From NCBI GenBank assembly GCA_010672965.1, contig JAAHFN010000007.1:141145-205144 (forward strand): a DNA stretch of 64,000 nucleotides. Reading direction: 5' to 3'. This DNA is from Oscillatoria sp. SIO1A7. Lineage in GTDB: Bacteria > Cyanobacteriota > Cyanobacteriia > Cyanobacteriales > Laspinemataceae. Below the pieces are notes generated by a model. That model was not told the DNA's origin, searched no databases, and saw only the letters and a program-made list of their open reading frames with translations. Positions within the stretch are counted from its first letter, which is position 1. Each line of letters starts with the position of its first letter. Shown here in pieces: positions 53,957 to 63,086 of this stretch. Made by a program: the position numbers and the translations under genes.

Positions 53957-54352
53957 ATGAACCCTGACACTATTATTGAATCCCTGCAAACAGGATTTCG
54001 CGTTGCCGTGGGCGCTACGGCTTCTGCGATCGAAATGCTGCAAGACTCCGAGAAACGAGATGAGAATTTTGGCAAGCTAAGTTCGCCAGATTGGACTAAG
54101 ATAACTGAGGAATTGGCGGAAAAAGGAGAGGCTACGGAGCAAGAAGCGCGCCAGTTTGTGGAAAATCTGTTGAATCAGCAGAATCCCCCCCCAGATAGTG
54201 ACTCGGCTCAGGCTCCTAGTTCCAATACCAGTACGTCCTCAACTCCGAGTTCTGATTCGGAAGCCCAGAAAGAATTGCAGGAACTTACCGAACAGATTGC
54301 AACCTTGCGTGCCGAACTAGAAAGATTGCAGGAGCAAGAGTCAGAATCTTAG
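53957..54352 (+). CDS. Phasin-like coiled-coil protein
   Basis: 131 residues from ATG 53957; the upstream frame to 53837 is basic and repeat-like. The first part (IIESLQTGFRVAVGATASAI, MLQDSEKRDENF, ITEELAEKGEATEQEARQFV) matches the short phasin/PhaF-type helical proteins of cyanobacteria. A serine/proline linker (PSSNTSTSSTPSSDS) and a C-terminal coiled coil (LQELTEQIATLRAELERLQE) follow. It may coat storage granules or act as a membrane-associated scaffold. Confidence 0.65.
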   Translation: MNPDTIIESLQTGFRVAVGATASAIEMLQDSEKRDENFGKLSSPDWTKITEELAEKGEATEQEARQFVENLLNQQNPPPDSDSAQAPSSNTSTSSTPSSDSEAQKELQELTEQIATLRAELERLQEQESES

Positions 54353-54511
54353 AAGATTTTGCCCATAAATGTCCCTTTGCTTGCGAAAATTTCTAGCCTC
54401 GCCGCCGACTGGTAGGTCAGCCGTCTGGCGAGGCTAGGTGAGCGAGCTTTTCTAGTTGGACTGGGTTAGTAGATCTTTATTATCCTTTGCTAAAGATAAC
54501 AGATCGGATAC

Positions 54512-54629
54512 CTAGTGCCGCTGCGCGGAATTCACGCAATTCTGAATTGCTAAATTCGCGCATTCCTTTGGAGCTTGGCTCCCGGCCATAAGAGGGCGAA
54601 GAAAGATTATTTCTGCCGCGCTGCACTAG
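54512..54629. mobile_element. Family E repeat element
   Basis: The ends CTAGTGCCGCTGCGCGG and CCGCGCTGCACTAG are inverted repeats and the interior GAGCTTGGCTCCCGGCCAT is shared with other copies. A separate hairpin (CTAGCCTCGCC/GGCGAGGCTAG) at 54393-54437 follows the phasin-like gene. Confidence 0.8.
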
Positions 54630-54697
54630 AGATTTTATTTTGGCGATCGCTTGTCTTGTAGCGTTTTTCCAAAAAAAATAAATATTAATCTGTTTGC

Positions 54698-54922
54698 TCA
54701 GTCGTTGTCGTACTTTTCTTTACCCATCAGATCGCCAATCCGATCCCTGAGCAGGAAGTCGCATTTTTCCAGCTCCCCTTCTACACAGGCCCATTCCCGA
54801 GCTGGAATGTGCTGGCAAAGGGTATATATAGGCTGCTGGCGGCTGACGACTCCCTTTCTGACCAGGTTACGGGCTTCATCTTGGATGACTTCGATGGAAT
54901 ATTGGATTGTGGAAACAGTCAT
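54698..54922 (-). CDS. DUF4327-family cyanobacterial protein
   Basis: 74 residues. VSTIQYSIEVIQDEARNLVR, GVVSRQQPIYTLCQHIPARE and LLRDRIGDLMGKEKYDND match the conserved small cyanobacterial family I know as DUF4327. It is soluble, has no known function and is typically encoded alone. Confidence 0.75.
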   Translation of the reverse strand: MTVSTIQYSIEVIQDEARNLVRKGVVSRQQPIYTLCQHIPAREWACVEGELEKCDFLLRDRIGDLMGKEKYDND

Positions 54923-55637
54923 AATTCACCCCTGAAAAGTTTGATTTACAAAAAAATTCAGCGAAAAGGCCCTATTCTATTGCTACCAGGACAACTACTC
55001 TTATCTTGTCAAGATATATCGTTAACTTTTCCTAGTATGCCCTAAATTGTTACTATATATACTGCTAAGTTTCTATTTTTACGCTAAACAGCCTCTAATT
55101 ATATTAAGACATTATAAAAATTTGCTCTTTTGTCCCAAATTTGTGGCGATCGCCTCTTGGCCCTATCTGAAGATTCGATCCTACCCTGCCGCCTTGGGCG
55201 CTTCGCTCTAGAGGTTAGGGGATTGGGTATGGGCCATTGGCCTATAAACGAGATCTACAATTGTACCAAATCCAGGAAAGCAAATTTTTTTTTCAAAAGC
55301 CAGCACTGGGGAGCCATATTGGGAGCATTTTACTTTTGTTCCGCTCCGCTCGGGAGAGCCCGATCGCGGAGCTATAGCCCTACGCGCAAGTCAAAAGTCA
55401 TGCATTCAAAGGTAGTCTCTGACTAAGGAACGAGCAATAAATGTCTTAACTCATTTGCGTAGTGCTATAAAAGCTAAAAACTGTTGGCGCAGCGGTAGCT
55501 CCGCGCATAGGTTGAGAGCTGAAAGTTGGAAGCTCACAGCTGAAAGCTGAATGCTGAATGCTGAATGCTGAAAGTTGGAAGCTCACAGCTGAATGCTGAA
55601 TGCTGAATGCTGAATGCTGAATGCTGAATGCTGAATG
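54923..55637. other. Gene-free region with GCTGAAT heptads
   Basis: No gene was found. A family D right end (GCGTAGTGCTATA) lies at 55456-55468, followed by AGCTGAAAGTTGGA units and a GCTGAAT array to 55640 that runs up to the stop of the GH3 gene. Confidence 0.65.
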
Positions 55638-57254
55638 CTAAGACCCGAACAAAGCCTCAAGAGCGATCGCCTGTGCCTTGGGCATTTGCCCATAGGAGAA
55701 TACATAAGGAATCTCTGAAGGTAGCTCCGTAAGAAACCGCTCCAATATATAAGGACTGCCGTAGATAGCCAATGCCTGCAGTTCGCCATTGCGTAGCAAC
55801 CGCTCTAGCAAATCTTCGGCGGCTTTGGTTAAACCGGCAGTGCCTCGGAAGGGATTGCCACGAATAAATAGTTGTAGCAAGGTAGGAACGGGATTTTGGT
55901 TAGAGGCGCCCTCAGTAGCTGCCAAACTGTCGCGGTCAAAGATCTGAAGTAGAGCGCCTTTTTCTTTGGGAATGGCGATCGCCGGGACATGGTGCCCGAG
56001 AAAACTACACCGGAGAACGTCATCGACCACAATTAGATTGCGCAACCCCGTGCCAGGAACGGGCTGCCAAGGTATTGCTCCGCCGACTCTGAGAGACTCT
56101 TGCAAAATCTCCCCAGCAGTGGCTTTGGTTACCGGGTTAGCCAGTAGGTCCAACTGTGCGGCATATTCGAGGGAGAGGCTAGAGATAGTTTCTGGTTCGC
56201 TTTTGCCCGGGGTAGTTGAAGCGCAGACCTTTCTCTTCGCTTGCCAGATCCGCTCTACAGAGTCCCGTATTCGTTTGGGGGAAATTCGGCCGCTTTCTAC
56301 GGCGTTAAGCACGGCTTGGATTGCACCTGGAGGATCGGCGGGCATAAGTAAAATATCCGCACCTGCTTCTAGGGCCATGACTGGAGCTTCGTTGGAGCCA
56401 TAGCGTTTGGCGATCGCTCCCATCACCAGAGCGTCTGTAACTATCAATCCCTCAAAGCCGAGATTGTTTCGCAGCTTGCCGGTCAAAATCTTCTCGGACA
56501 AAGTAGCGGGTTGTTCAGGGTCCCAACATTCAATGACTAGATGGGCGCTCATCACCGAATCCACTCCAGCGGCGATCGCTCTGGCAAAAGGAGGCAGCTC
56601 AATCTCTGCGAGCCTTTCTCGGGAGTGGGGTATAACTGGCAAATCCAGATGGGAATCAACGCTCGTATCTCCATGCCCGGGAAAATGCTTGGCACAGGTT
56701 AGCACCGACCAGTCTCGGGCTCCTTGGATAAAAGCTTCGGCCAAAAAGCCCACTGCATCTGGGGTTTCGCCAAAAGAGCGAACGTTTATGACCGGATTTT
56801 CGGGATTGTTATTGACATCCACCACCGGAGCCAGCACCCAATTCAAGCCAATCCCCAGACTCTCCTTGGCAATAAAAGCCCCCATTTTGCGGGCATATTG
56901 CGCGGCTTTATCGGGGTCTCCAATCGCTATATCTCGCAGAGCCATTGGTGGGGGGAACCAAGTTGCGCCAGCAAATCGCTGTCCTACTCCTTCTTCTACA
57001 TCAGCGGCGACGAGTAAAGGATATTTTGCCCAGGATTGGACTTGGCGCGATCGCAGCATCAAATCTCCGGCACTGCCTCCCACTAAAATTACGCCTCCAA
57101 CACCTAAGTCTTGAAGCCAATGCTCTAGTTCAGCCGCAGGAGGCTCCCACCAAGGAAACTCAATTTGACTGTCAAAGAGGTGGCCAGATATTCTTACCAC
57201 GAACATCTGCGCCACCTGTTCTGCTAGCGATAGGTTTTCGATATCCGGCAGCAT
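55638..57254 (-). CDS. nagZ: Glycoside hydrolase family 3 beta-N-acetylhexosaminidase (NagZ type)
   Basis: 538 residues. The NagZ signature KHFPGHGDTSVDSHLDLPVI (about 188-207) supplies the His/Asp dyad, and the nucleophile aspartate is in GLIVTDALVMGAI. SLAEQVAQMFVVRISG begins the TIM barrel. The protein extends about 190 residues beyond the usual 340-residue NagZ barrel with a second domain (NLIVVDDVLRCSFLGHHVPA), as in longer GH3 enzymes. No signal peptide is present, fitting cytoplasmic recycling of peptidoglycan muropeptides. The 3' end abuts a heptad array. Confidence 0.9.
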   Translation of the reverse strand: MLPDIENLSLAEQVAQMFVVRISGHLFDSQIEFPWWEPPAAELEHWLQDLGVGGVILVGGSAGDLMLRSRQVQSWAKYPLLVAADVEEGVGQRFAGATWFPPPMALRDIAIGDPDKAAQYARKMGAFIAKESLGIGLNWVLAPVVDVNNNPENPVINVRSFGETPDAVGFLAEAFIQGARDWSVLTCAKHFPGHGDTSVDSHLDLPVIPHSRERLAEIELPPFARAIAAGVDSVMSAHLVIECWDPEQPATLSEKILTGKLRNNLGFEGLIVTDALVMGAIAKRYGSNEAPVMALEAGADILLMPADPPGAIQAVLNAVESGRISPKRIRDSVERIWQAKRKVCASTTPGKSEPETISSLSLEYAAQLDLLANPVTKATAGEILQESLRVGGAIPWQPVPGTGLRNLIVVDDVLRCSFLGHHVPAIAIPKEKGALLQIFDRDSLAATEGASNQNPVPTLLQLFIRGNPFRGTAGLTKAAEDLLERLLRNGELQALAIYGSPYILERFLTELPSEIPYVFSYGQMPKAQAIALEALFGS

Positions 57255-57641
57255 TTGTCAATTTTCTCTAGTTTGATTTTTTTTAGCTTTCAGCAGTCAG
57301 CAGTCAGCTTTCAGCTTATAGCTTTGGAATATGCAAGCAGTCAGCAGCACTCAGCACTAAGCTTTTAGGAGACTTCTGGGAAAGAAAGTACCGCTTCCCC
57401 TCCCAGGAGGGGAGGGGCTAGGGGTGGGTGGAGGGGTTGGGGGTGGGTTTGTAGCTGGTCGGAGTACCCACCCCCAACCCCCTCCCGATAGGGGGCCAAA
57501 GCGCTCCGATCGCTCCCGAGCGGGTACTTTTATTCCCAGAATTCACCTTAGCTTACTGCTGACCGTCGGCTTAATGGTGCGCTTCGGCGGCACCCTACAA
57601 AAAAGCTGGCGATCGCTTCAAAAAGCTGACCGCAAGCGCGC
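57255..57641. other. Intergenic region with hairpin and heptads
   Basis: CAGCAGT heptads (57290-57350) precede a hairpin formed by GGGGTTGGGGGTGGGT and ACCCACCCCCAACCCC (57433-57483). No gene was seen. Confidence 0.65.
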
Positions 57642-58070
57642 CTACGCTTCTGCTACAGGTATATCTTCGCTATATTCCTCAGCTTCCGAAAAAGTTTTAC
57701 CTTCTTCTTGGCGTTCTGCGCTGAGGCGATTGAGCAGGGTTAAAATCTTAGTGCCGCGTTCTATGGAGCGGTCTTGTACAAAAACTACTTCTGGGGTTCG
57801 GCGCAGGCGCACCCTATGGCCCAATTCGCTGCGTACATAGCCCGTAGCAGCCTTCAAGCCGGCCATAGTTTCCGATCGGGCCTCCTCTGTACCATAAATA
57901 CTTACAAAGATTTTTGCGTGTTGCAGGTCCCCAGAAACCTCCACTTCAGTGACGCTGACCATACCTGCACCCACGCGATCGTCCTTAATGTCTTGGAGCA
58001 ACATTTGGCTCACTTCGCGCTTTATCAGGGAAGCAACACGGGAAACTCGACGTTCCTTAGCCATAACCAT
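57642..58070 (-). CDS. rbfA: 30S ribosome-binding factor A
   Basis: 142 residues (start at 58070; the second Met at 58064 is equally plausible). [40 protein letters not shown] and [20 protein letters not shown] form the KH-type fold that binds the 16S rRNA 5' region during 30S maturation. It follows the ycf33-like gene in the same direction, a common cyanobacterial pairing, here split by a mobile repeat. Confidence 0.95.
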   Translation of the reverse strand: MVMAKERRVSRVASLIKREVSQMLLQDIKDDRVGAGMVSVTEVEVSGDLQHAKIFVSIYGTEEARSETMAGLKAATGYVRSELGHRVRLRRTPEVVFVQDRSIERGTKILTLLNRLSAERQEEGKTFSEAEEYSEDIPVAEA

Positions 58071-58145
58071 TTCGCTCCCTTATACTCGTCATTTGCACTA
58101 GCTTTCCCCAGATTGGGAAAGCTACTTATTTTAGCTTTTCCCAGT

Positions 58146-58255
58146 CTAGTGCAGCGCGGCAGAAATAATCCCACCAGCTCTTTTGTGGCCGGGAGCCAAG
58201 GTACAAAGGCAGACTTATTACCTTGAGACTTTTGACTTCCGCGCAGCGGCACTAG
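58146..58255. mobile_element. Family E repeat element between ycf33 and rbfA
   Basis: It runs CTAGTGCAGCGCGGCAG ... CCGCGCAGCGGCACTAG. If TA is the duplicated target, the empty site would read CAGTCTAGACTG. Its right end supplies the stop codon of the neighbouring gene. Confidence 0.8.
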
Positions 58256-58458
58256 ACTGCATTCAAGCCAAGCATAGCTCGAAGGGTCAATACTATAAAG
58301 CAGGAGCTAGCTGCTAAAAATGCAACCAGGGCGATCGCCGTAACGGGTTTTTCTAGCAGCGGCTTGAGCCAACCGAATATCGAAAAGAATATGCCCAGGG
58401 TAAAAGTCAATAAGTAGCGGGGATAGCGAGAGACGTTTTCCCAAAAGTTGTCGTTCAT
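58252..58458 (-). CDS. ycf33: Ycf33/DUF751 small membrane protein
   Basis: 68 residues with two membrane segments (YLLTFTLGIFFSIFGWLKPL; AIALVAFLAASSCFIVLTLR). The start MNDNFWENVSRYPRYLL is typical of the Ycf33/DUF751 family of cyanobacteria and plastids, of unknown function. Its TAG stop lies within the terminal repeat of a family E element, so the natural C-terminus may have been changed by the insertion. Confidence 0.85.
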   Translation of the reverse strand: MNDNFWENVSRYPRYLLTFTLGIFFSIFGWLKPLLEKPVTAIALVAFLAASSCFIVLTLRAMLGLNAV

Positions 58459-58573
58459 GGTACTATATTATTTTTAACCTTTATTACTTTTATATGTATT
58501 CTCCATCGCCATCCAGGCTGCGATAGCAATATTTTTTCAAGACAGATATCTTAACAAGAGCTTACTAGAAAAA

Positions 58574-59617
58574 CTATTTTTGGCCTGTTTGCCTGGATTT
58601 ACAGATCAATTCATAACACTTATCTGCCAGCTCCACAAGCTCTGTAAAGCCCCAAGTCCCTCTATCGTTTAGCTTTTTGGCCAAATCAAGGGGAATGGCT
58701 CCCAGCCCCATATGGGCCCCACTTATAGCACCGGCCATTGCAGCGGTTGTATCTACATCCCCACCAACGGCAATAGCAGTACAAATCGTTTCCCAGTAAT
58801 CATCCGGCGTTTTCAGAAAAGAATATAAGCTCCACAAAACGCTGCTAACCACAAAAGGCGATATTCCCGGCCATTTGTTTAGGTCCTGTGTCATCCCAGC
58901 TTTGGAAATAAACTTTACAGCTTCTTCTGGAGGCAATGGCAGCCAGTTAATTAAGTCTTCAAGATAAATAGGAAAGGAGGAGTCAACCTTATGAGTCCAC
59001 TTGCTCAGATCCAGTAGGAACGACTCCGGATTTATTTTGGCATCTCGAAGTGCTAAAGCCACAGCTCCGGCAATGGCAATGGAGCCCGCCGAACATCGGG
59101 TATCTTGGTGGGTTATTCTCCCTTGATTGTAGGCTGCCCTAATCAACTTTTGCGGGTTGTCAAAAAAGAACAAACCTATAGGGCCAGCTCGCATAGCACT
59201 CCCGTTTCCTGCCGCTGGGGGCTTGCTACCAGCCTCTTGCCAAGGAACCCCCTGTGCCAGACGTAATGCAGCAGCTTCCGTAGATTTACCCCGACCCACA
59301 ATGCGCTTCTCTGTGAAAATATCAGCAATACGACGGGCATAATTGCTCTCGTCAAACTTTCCGCCCAAAACCACATAACTCTTGAGTAACTCGCGAGCCA
59401 GTTGCGAATCGTCCGTATATTGACCAAAAGGAAAAGGAAAAGAAAAGTTTTCCTTAAAATTCTTGAATCTCAGTTCATTTGTTACATAGTCCCTACAGAC
59501 TTTTTCTGAATGGCCTTCTACTCGAAAGCCCAGGGCATCTCCTAAGCATTGGCCTATCAAACAACCGCTAAATTGTTCTTGGCGCGGTAAGCCGCTCATT
59601 TGCAATTGGCTCTCCAT
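58574..59617 (-). CDS. ADP-ribosylglycohydrolase (DraG-type)
   Basis: About 347 residues from ATG 59617 (a longer frame to 59680 looks non-coding). CLIGQCLGDALGFRVEG opens the fold. The two-metal site residues are in QYTDDSQLARELL and VGGDVDTTAAMAGAISGAHM. GNGSAMRAGPIGLFF and GRITHQDTRCSAGSIAIAG are also family motifs. These enzymes remove ADP-ribose from proteins or small molecules. No ADP-ribosyltransferase gene adjoins it. Confidence 0.9.
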   Translation of the reverse strand: MESQLQMSGLPRQEQFSGCLIGQCLGDALGFRVEGHSEKVCRDYVTNELRFKNFKENFSFPFPFGQYTDDSQLARELLKSYVVLGGKFDESNYARRIADIFTEKRIVGRGKSTEAAALRLAQGVPWQEAGSKPPAAGNGSAMRAGPIGLFFFDNPQKLIRAAYNQGRITHQDTRCSAGSIAIAGAVALALRDAKINPESFLLDLSKWTHKVDSSFPIYLEDLINWLPLPPEEAVKFISKAGMTQDLNKWPGISPFVVSSVLWSLYSFLKTPDDYWETICTAIAVGGDVDTTAAMAGAISGAHMGLGAIPLDLAKKLNDRGTWGFTELVELADKCYELICKSRQTGQK

Positions 59618-59832
59618 TGCGGCCTTTCTCCTTGTACTGTTCCCGTCGGATTGGGTGTCTCTATGGTAAAGGTATAGCAATACGTGCCTAGTTTCAGCAC
59701 TAAATAGTAAAGTTTTCCCGCAATCTTACCATATAAACTATGCACAAGTTTTATATATTCCGTATTTTCACTATTGCCAGATTGTCTCTTACTTACTGTT
59801 TTTGTCCTCAATTCGATCGCTTTTAGCTTATA

Positions 59833-59970
59833 TAGCGGTTCTCAAATTGATGTGATATTCCACCGGCGTTGCATCCCAATACGATAACTCTCGTTCTACA
59901 GCCCAGACAGTCTCGGGGACATTTCTTAGCCCCTACACCTTCACTTAATACACTTATTTGAGAACCGCTA
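59833..59970. mobile_element. Family A miniature element at the left end of a family B element
   Basis: It runs from TAGCGGTTCTCAAATTGATG to CTTATTTGAGAACCGCTA and is flanked by TA (59831-59832, 59971-59972). The right TA is also the first two bases of the adjoining family B element, so this copy landed in that element's terminal TA. Confidence 0.9.
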
Positions 59971-60068
59971 TATCAAATCCGGTTAATTCCTCATAAATAG
60001 CGTAGGGGTTCCCCGTCCCCGCCCCGGTTGGCTTGGGGCGGCCGGGGCAGCCACGCTCCTCTCTGCCC

Positions 60069-62519
60069 ATTAGGGGTCGATGCAAGCCTCACGACTTGCA
60101 CCTCCCATTCAAAACCGAGCGTGCCAGTTTCCCAGCACTCGGCTCCTACCTTTCCTTCTCCTTGTTATGGATACCTATCTAGGTCTAGGGCGGACTTGCA
60201 ATCATGGCAGTGCTGGTGAAGCACCTGTAGGTTATCATATTTATCGGAACCTCCTTTTGACCTAGGGACTATATGGTCTATTTCTAATTGGTCGTCAGGC
60301 ATGATGTAGTTTCCACACCAGCTGCATTTGCCTTTCTGCTTTTTAAGCAGTTTTGCGATGCGTGTTGGTGTTTCGGGGTGTTTGCCCCTTCTTTCGCTCC
60401 AATAAACCCAGTTGCCATCATAAGGACTGATTCCTGGCTTTATCACTTTATGGATTCGTGTCTCGATGTCGCCATGTTTTAGCAAGACTTTAGGATTATT
60501 TCCTTTACTTCGGAAAACCTGACGGCCATCCTTTTGAGTGAAAAGGTTTTCCATTGACTTGCCTAGCGACTTTCGGTTTTTTCGGTAGTTTGCGTATCCT
60601 CTTAAGACGTGCCAGAACTGATAGTCTTCTTCCCACAACTCCGATTTATCGCTGACGATGGAGTAGTAATTACTCCACCCTCTGATAATGGGGTTTAGCT
60701 TGGTAATTAGAATATCGGTTCCTATCGATTTATGGTCCTCTACTACCTTCTTAAGGGCTTTGCGGTGTCTGTCTTTGGCCTTTTTACTGGGTTTGATATA
60801 GGTTTTATGACCTATTAACCTACTTATTCGTCCTCCGGTTTTACCGCTACTATGTTTGCCAACTTTCCGTTGACGGATGTTAAATCCTAGGAAGTCAAAT
60901 CCTGGATCTTTTCCGTCTCTGGTATGCCTTATGCTCGTTTTGGCCTCGGACAGTTCTAGTCCCATCTTGAGCAGCCATTTGGCGATGAGGTCTTTACTCC
61001 TATGGATGACTTCAATGTTTTCGTGTAGGACTACAAAGTCATCGGCGTACCTTATTATTGTCGGTGCGTCTTTCTTTTTGAAGGCTCCGCTAACATCTTG
61101 TATCATCCTGTCTAGCGCAATATTGGCCAGTAACGGAGATATTACCCCACCTTGTGGCGTACCCTTGTTGGTTTTTGTATATATCCTTTCTTCCATGATG
61201 CCTGCTTTGAGCCACTGTTTTATCTGCCTTTTTAGGGGCAATACCCGAGTCTATTTTGGCTAGCAGAGCTGTGTGGTCGATGCGGTCAAAGCATTTGGAT
61301 ATGTCGGCGTCCAGTACCCATTTGGTAGTCTTGTTTATATTCTGAAAGATTCTGCCGATTGCATCGTGGGCGCTTCTGCCCGGGCGGAAGCCATAGGATG
61401 TACCTTCAAATCTGGCTTCCCATACTGGCTCTAGTACCAGTTTCCCCAGAGCTTGTTGGGCTCTGTCGTGCATGGTCGGAATCCCTAAAGGACGTTTTTC
61501 TTCCTTTCCTGGTTTTGGAATCCATACCCTGCGCACGGGTTTTGCCCGCGTTCCGAGTTTTAATTCCTCTGCCATACTCAGGCGCTGACTGGGGGTTAGG
61601 GATTTTACTCCATCTATCCCAGCAGTTTTTTTCCCCCGATTTAATTGAGACACTTGTCTTATAGCCAGGAGTCTGGCGTAGTATGACAAGCGCCAATATC
61701 CTGGAGAGCGAATTAGCCTTACGCTTTTCACCGTTCCTAGTGGCTTGATAGATTCGCTTTTGCAGCTTGAACGTCTTGCGCTCTACGCGAGCCCAGTTTA
61801 TGGCGCTCCATTCTCTCATCGGCTTTTGCCGTGCTTTAGACATATTTACCGCTACTTTCACTCACTATCTTGACTGAAAGGCGAAGTACGTCAGCATATC
61901 CCATTCATTACAAACGGGCATTCGCTTCTTACTTCATCTCACCCCAATATCCCATGCGCCGTTTCTCAAGGGCTGGTAAGCCGACCGACCTCATACTTAC
62001 AGTAAATATTGGGTTACTTCGTTCCACATGACAGGCCGTTTGACCACTTAGACCCACCCTGTCCGCCGGGGCCCCTATCTCATCCATTCCATTAGCAGAC
62101 AGGTTTGGGAAGCCCGTTGGCGCTTTTTTCGCCGCAGCGTATCAGCCTTTTCGCTACTTCAGTATCACGACGGTTATCAGGTGTTTGCCCTATGGCTGGT
62201 CTCCTATGGTCTTGCTAAAGTTGGACCCCCGTAGGCTCAGGAGTTTATCCCATTGTCGCCCCGCTTCAGTCCAGGTTTGAGAATCACCCGAACTTAGGGC
62301 TAGCGTTACCTTGTTTCCCTTCTGGCTCGGCTTTGTGCGGCATTCCGTACATCGCTTTGGAGCGGTTGGTGAGAGATATTCGGTACTCCCTGGCGGGACC
62401 GATGTCCCTGAGAGACGGTCATGTAGTTATCTGGGTTTGGACACCGAAATGTCTCACCCACAGACTGAGCCTTCGGTTGGGGCTATTGCCTTGCCCTTCA
62501 CGGCCCAAACGAATCGCAC
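60069..62519 (-). mobile_element. Group II intron with decayed maturase gene
   Basis: On the minus strand the intron starts GTGCGATTCGTTTGGG at 62519 and ends ATCGACCCCTAAT at 60069. Domain V lies at about 60113-60145 (GAGCCGAGTGCTGGGAAACT...). The junction CTGCCC + CTACA equals the uninterrupted family B interior at about 10,911-10,921, which fixes the 2,451-base length exactly. Confidence 0.92.
60165..61843 (-). pseudogene. ltrA: Group II intron reverse transcriptase/maturase, two frameshifts
   Basis: Three frames read in order. 61843 to about 61720 gives MSKARQKPMREWSAINWARV. To about 61230 the next gives QLNRGKKTAGIDG, RRVWIPKPGKEEKRPLGIPT and GFRPGRSAHDAI with DADISKCFDRIDH. The last, to 60165, gives GTPQGGVISPLLANIAL, the polymerase site IRYADDFVVLHE, the maturase domain X, and a C-terminal HNH nuclease (CSWCGNYIM ... 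EIDHIVPRSKGG). All domains of a roughly 550-600-residue intron protein are present, but two frameshifts inactivate it. Confidence 0.9.
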
Positions 62520-62596
62520 CTACAAATACTGTAACTGTTTAACCGGATTTGATATTAGTCGTTCCAATCCCTCGCATACAAGATAAGATGAAAAAA

Positions 62597-62637
62597 TAGC
62601 GAGTTTTGTATTTCTACACAAATACAAAACTCGCTAT
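62597..62637. repeat. Hairpin with 16-base arms
   Basis: TAGCGAGTTTTGTATT faces its exact complement AATACAAAACTCGCTA across a short loop (TCTACACA). It lies between the family B element and a family C element and could act as a terminator. Confidence 0.75.
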
Positions 62638-62655
62638 AAAAATTATACATTAGAC

Positions 62656-62895
62656 AGGACTTATGCAGGGAAAGCAAATCTATTTTGCGCATTGCGCACC
62701 AAAACCTAGTAGTCTGTCAAGAAATAATTGAGCATTGGGCATGTTCGCATTGGGCATTGGGCAAGCCCCGTAGGCGTAGCCCGCCCTCCGGGGCGTAGGG
62801 GCGGCTACGCCTACGGAAAAATTTGCTCCACTATTCAAAACTACCTTGACGGGCTACTAGATATAGATTTAAAGCTGACTATTTGCGTAAGTCCT
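62656..62895. mobile_element. Family C repeat element with internal heptads
   Basis: It is bounded by AGGACTTATGCAGG and TTGCGTAAGTCCT. The interior holds GGGCATT heptads and CCCGCCCTCCGGGGCGTAGG, making it longer than other copies. Confidence 0.7.
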
Positions 62896-62926
62896 GTTAA
62901 ATTTCAGCGGCTATGCTAATCCGAAA

Positions 62927-63086
62927 GTTATATTTCGTTCGCAATCTTAGCAGCAGATCTGCTAACTAAGAAACGCCACTGATGGATAACCTGCTGTAAG
63001 ATAGCTGTTATATTTCGTTCGCAATCTTAGCAGCAGATCTGCTAACTAAGAAACGCCACTGATGGATAACCTGCTGTAAGATAGCT
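62927..63086. repeat. 80-bp tandem duplication
   Basis: Positions 62927-63006 and 63007-63086 are direct copies. The second contains the last codons and stop of the gene at 63008; the first is an untranslated duplicate after it. Confidence 0.95.

Larger units (their letters stand above)
59971..62554. mobile_element. Family B element containing a group II intron
   Basis: Ends TATCAAATCCGGTTAATTCC and GTTTAACCGGATTTGATA are nearly perfect inverted repeats. The right flank is TTA. With the family A insertion removed, the left flank is also TTA. Without the intron (60069-62519) the element is about 133 bases, like its relatives. Confidence 0.88.

Noticed and set aside
59596-59811. 71-codon open frame upstream of the ADP-ribosylglycohydrolase gene
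   Set aside because: It overlaps the better supported start at 59617, has no known family, and the sequence is simple and poorly started.
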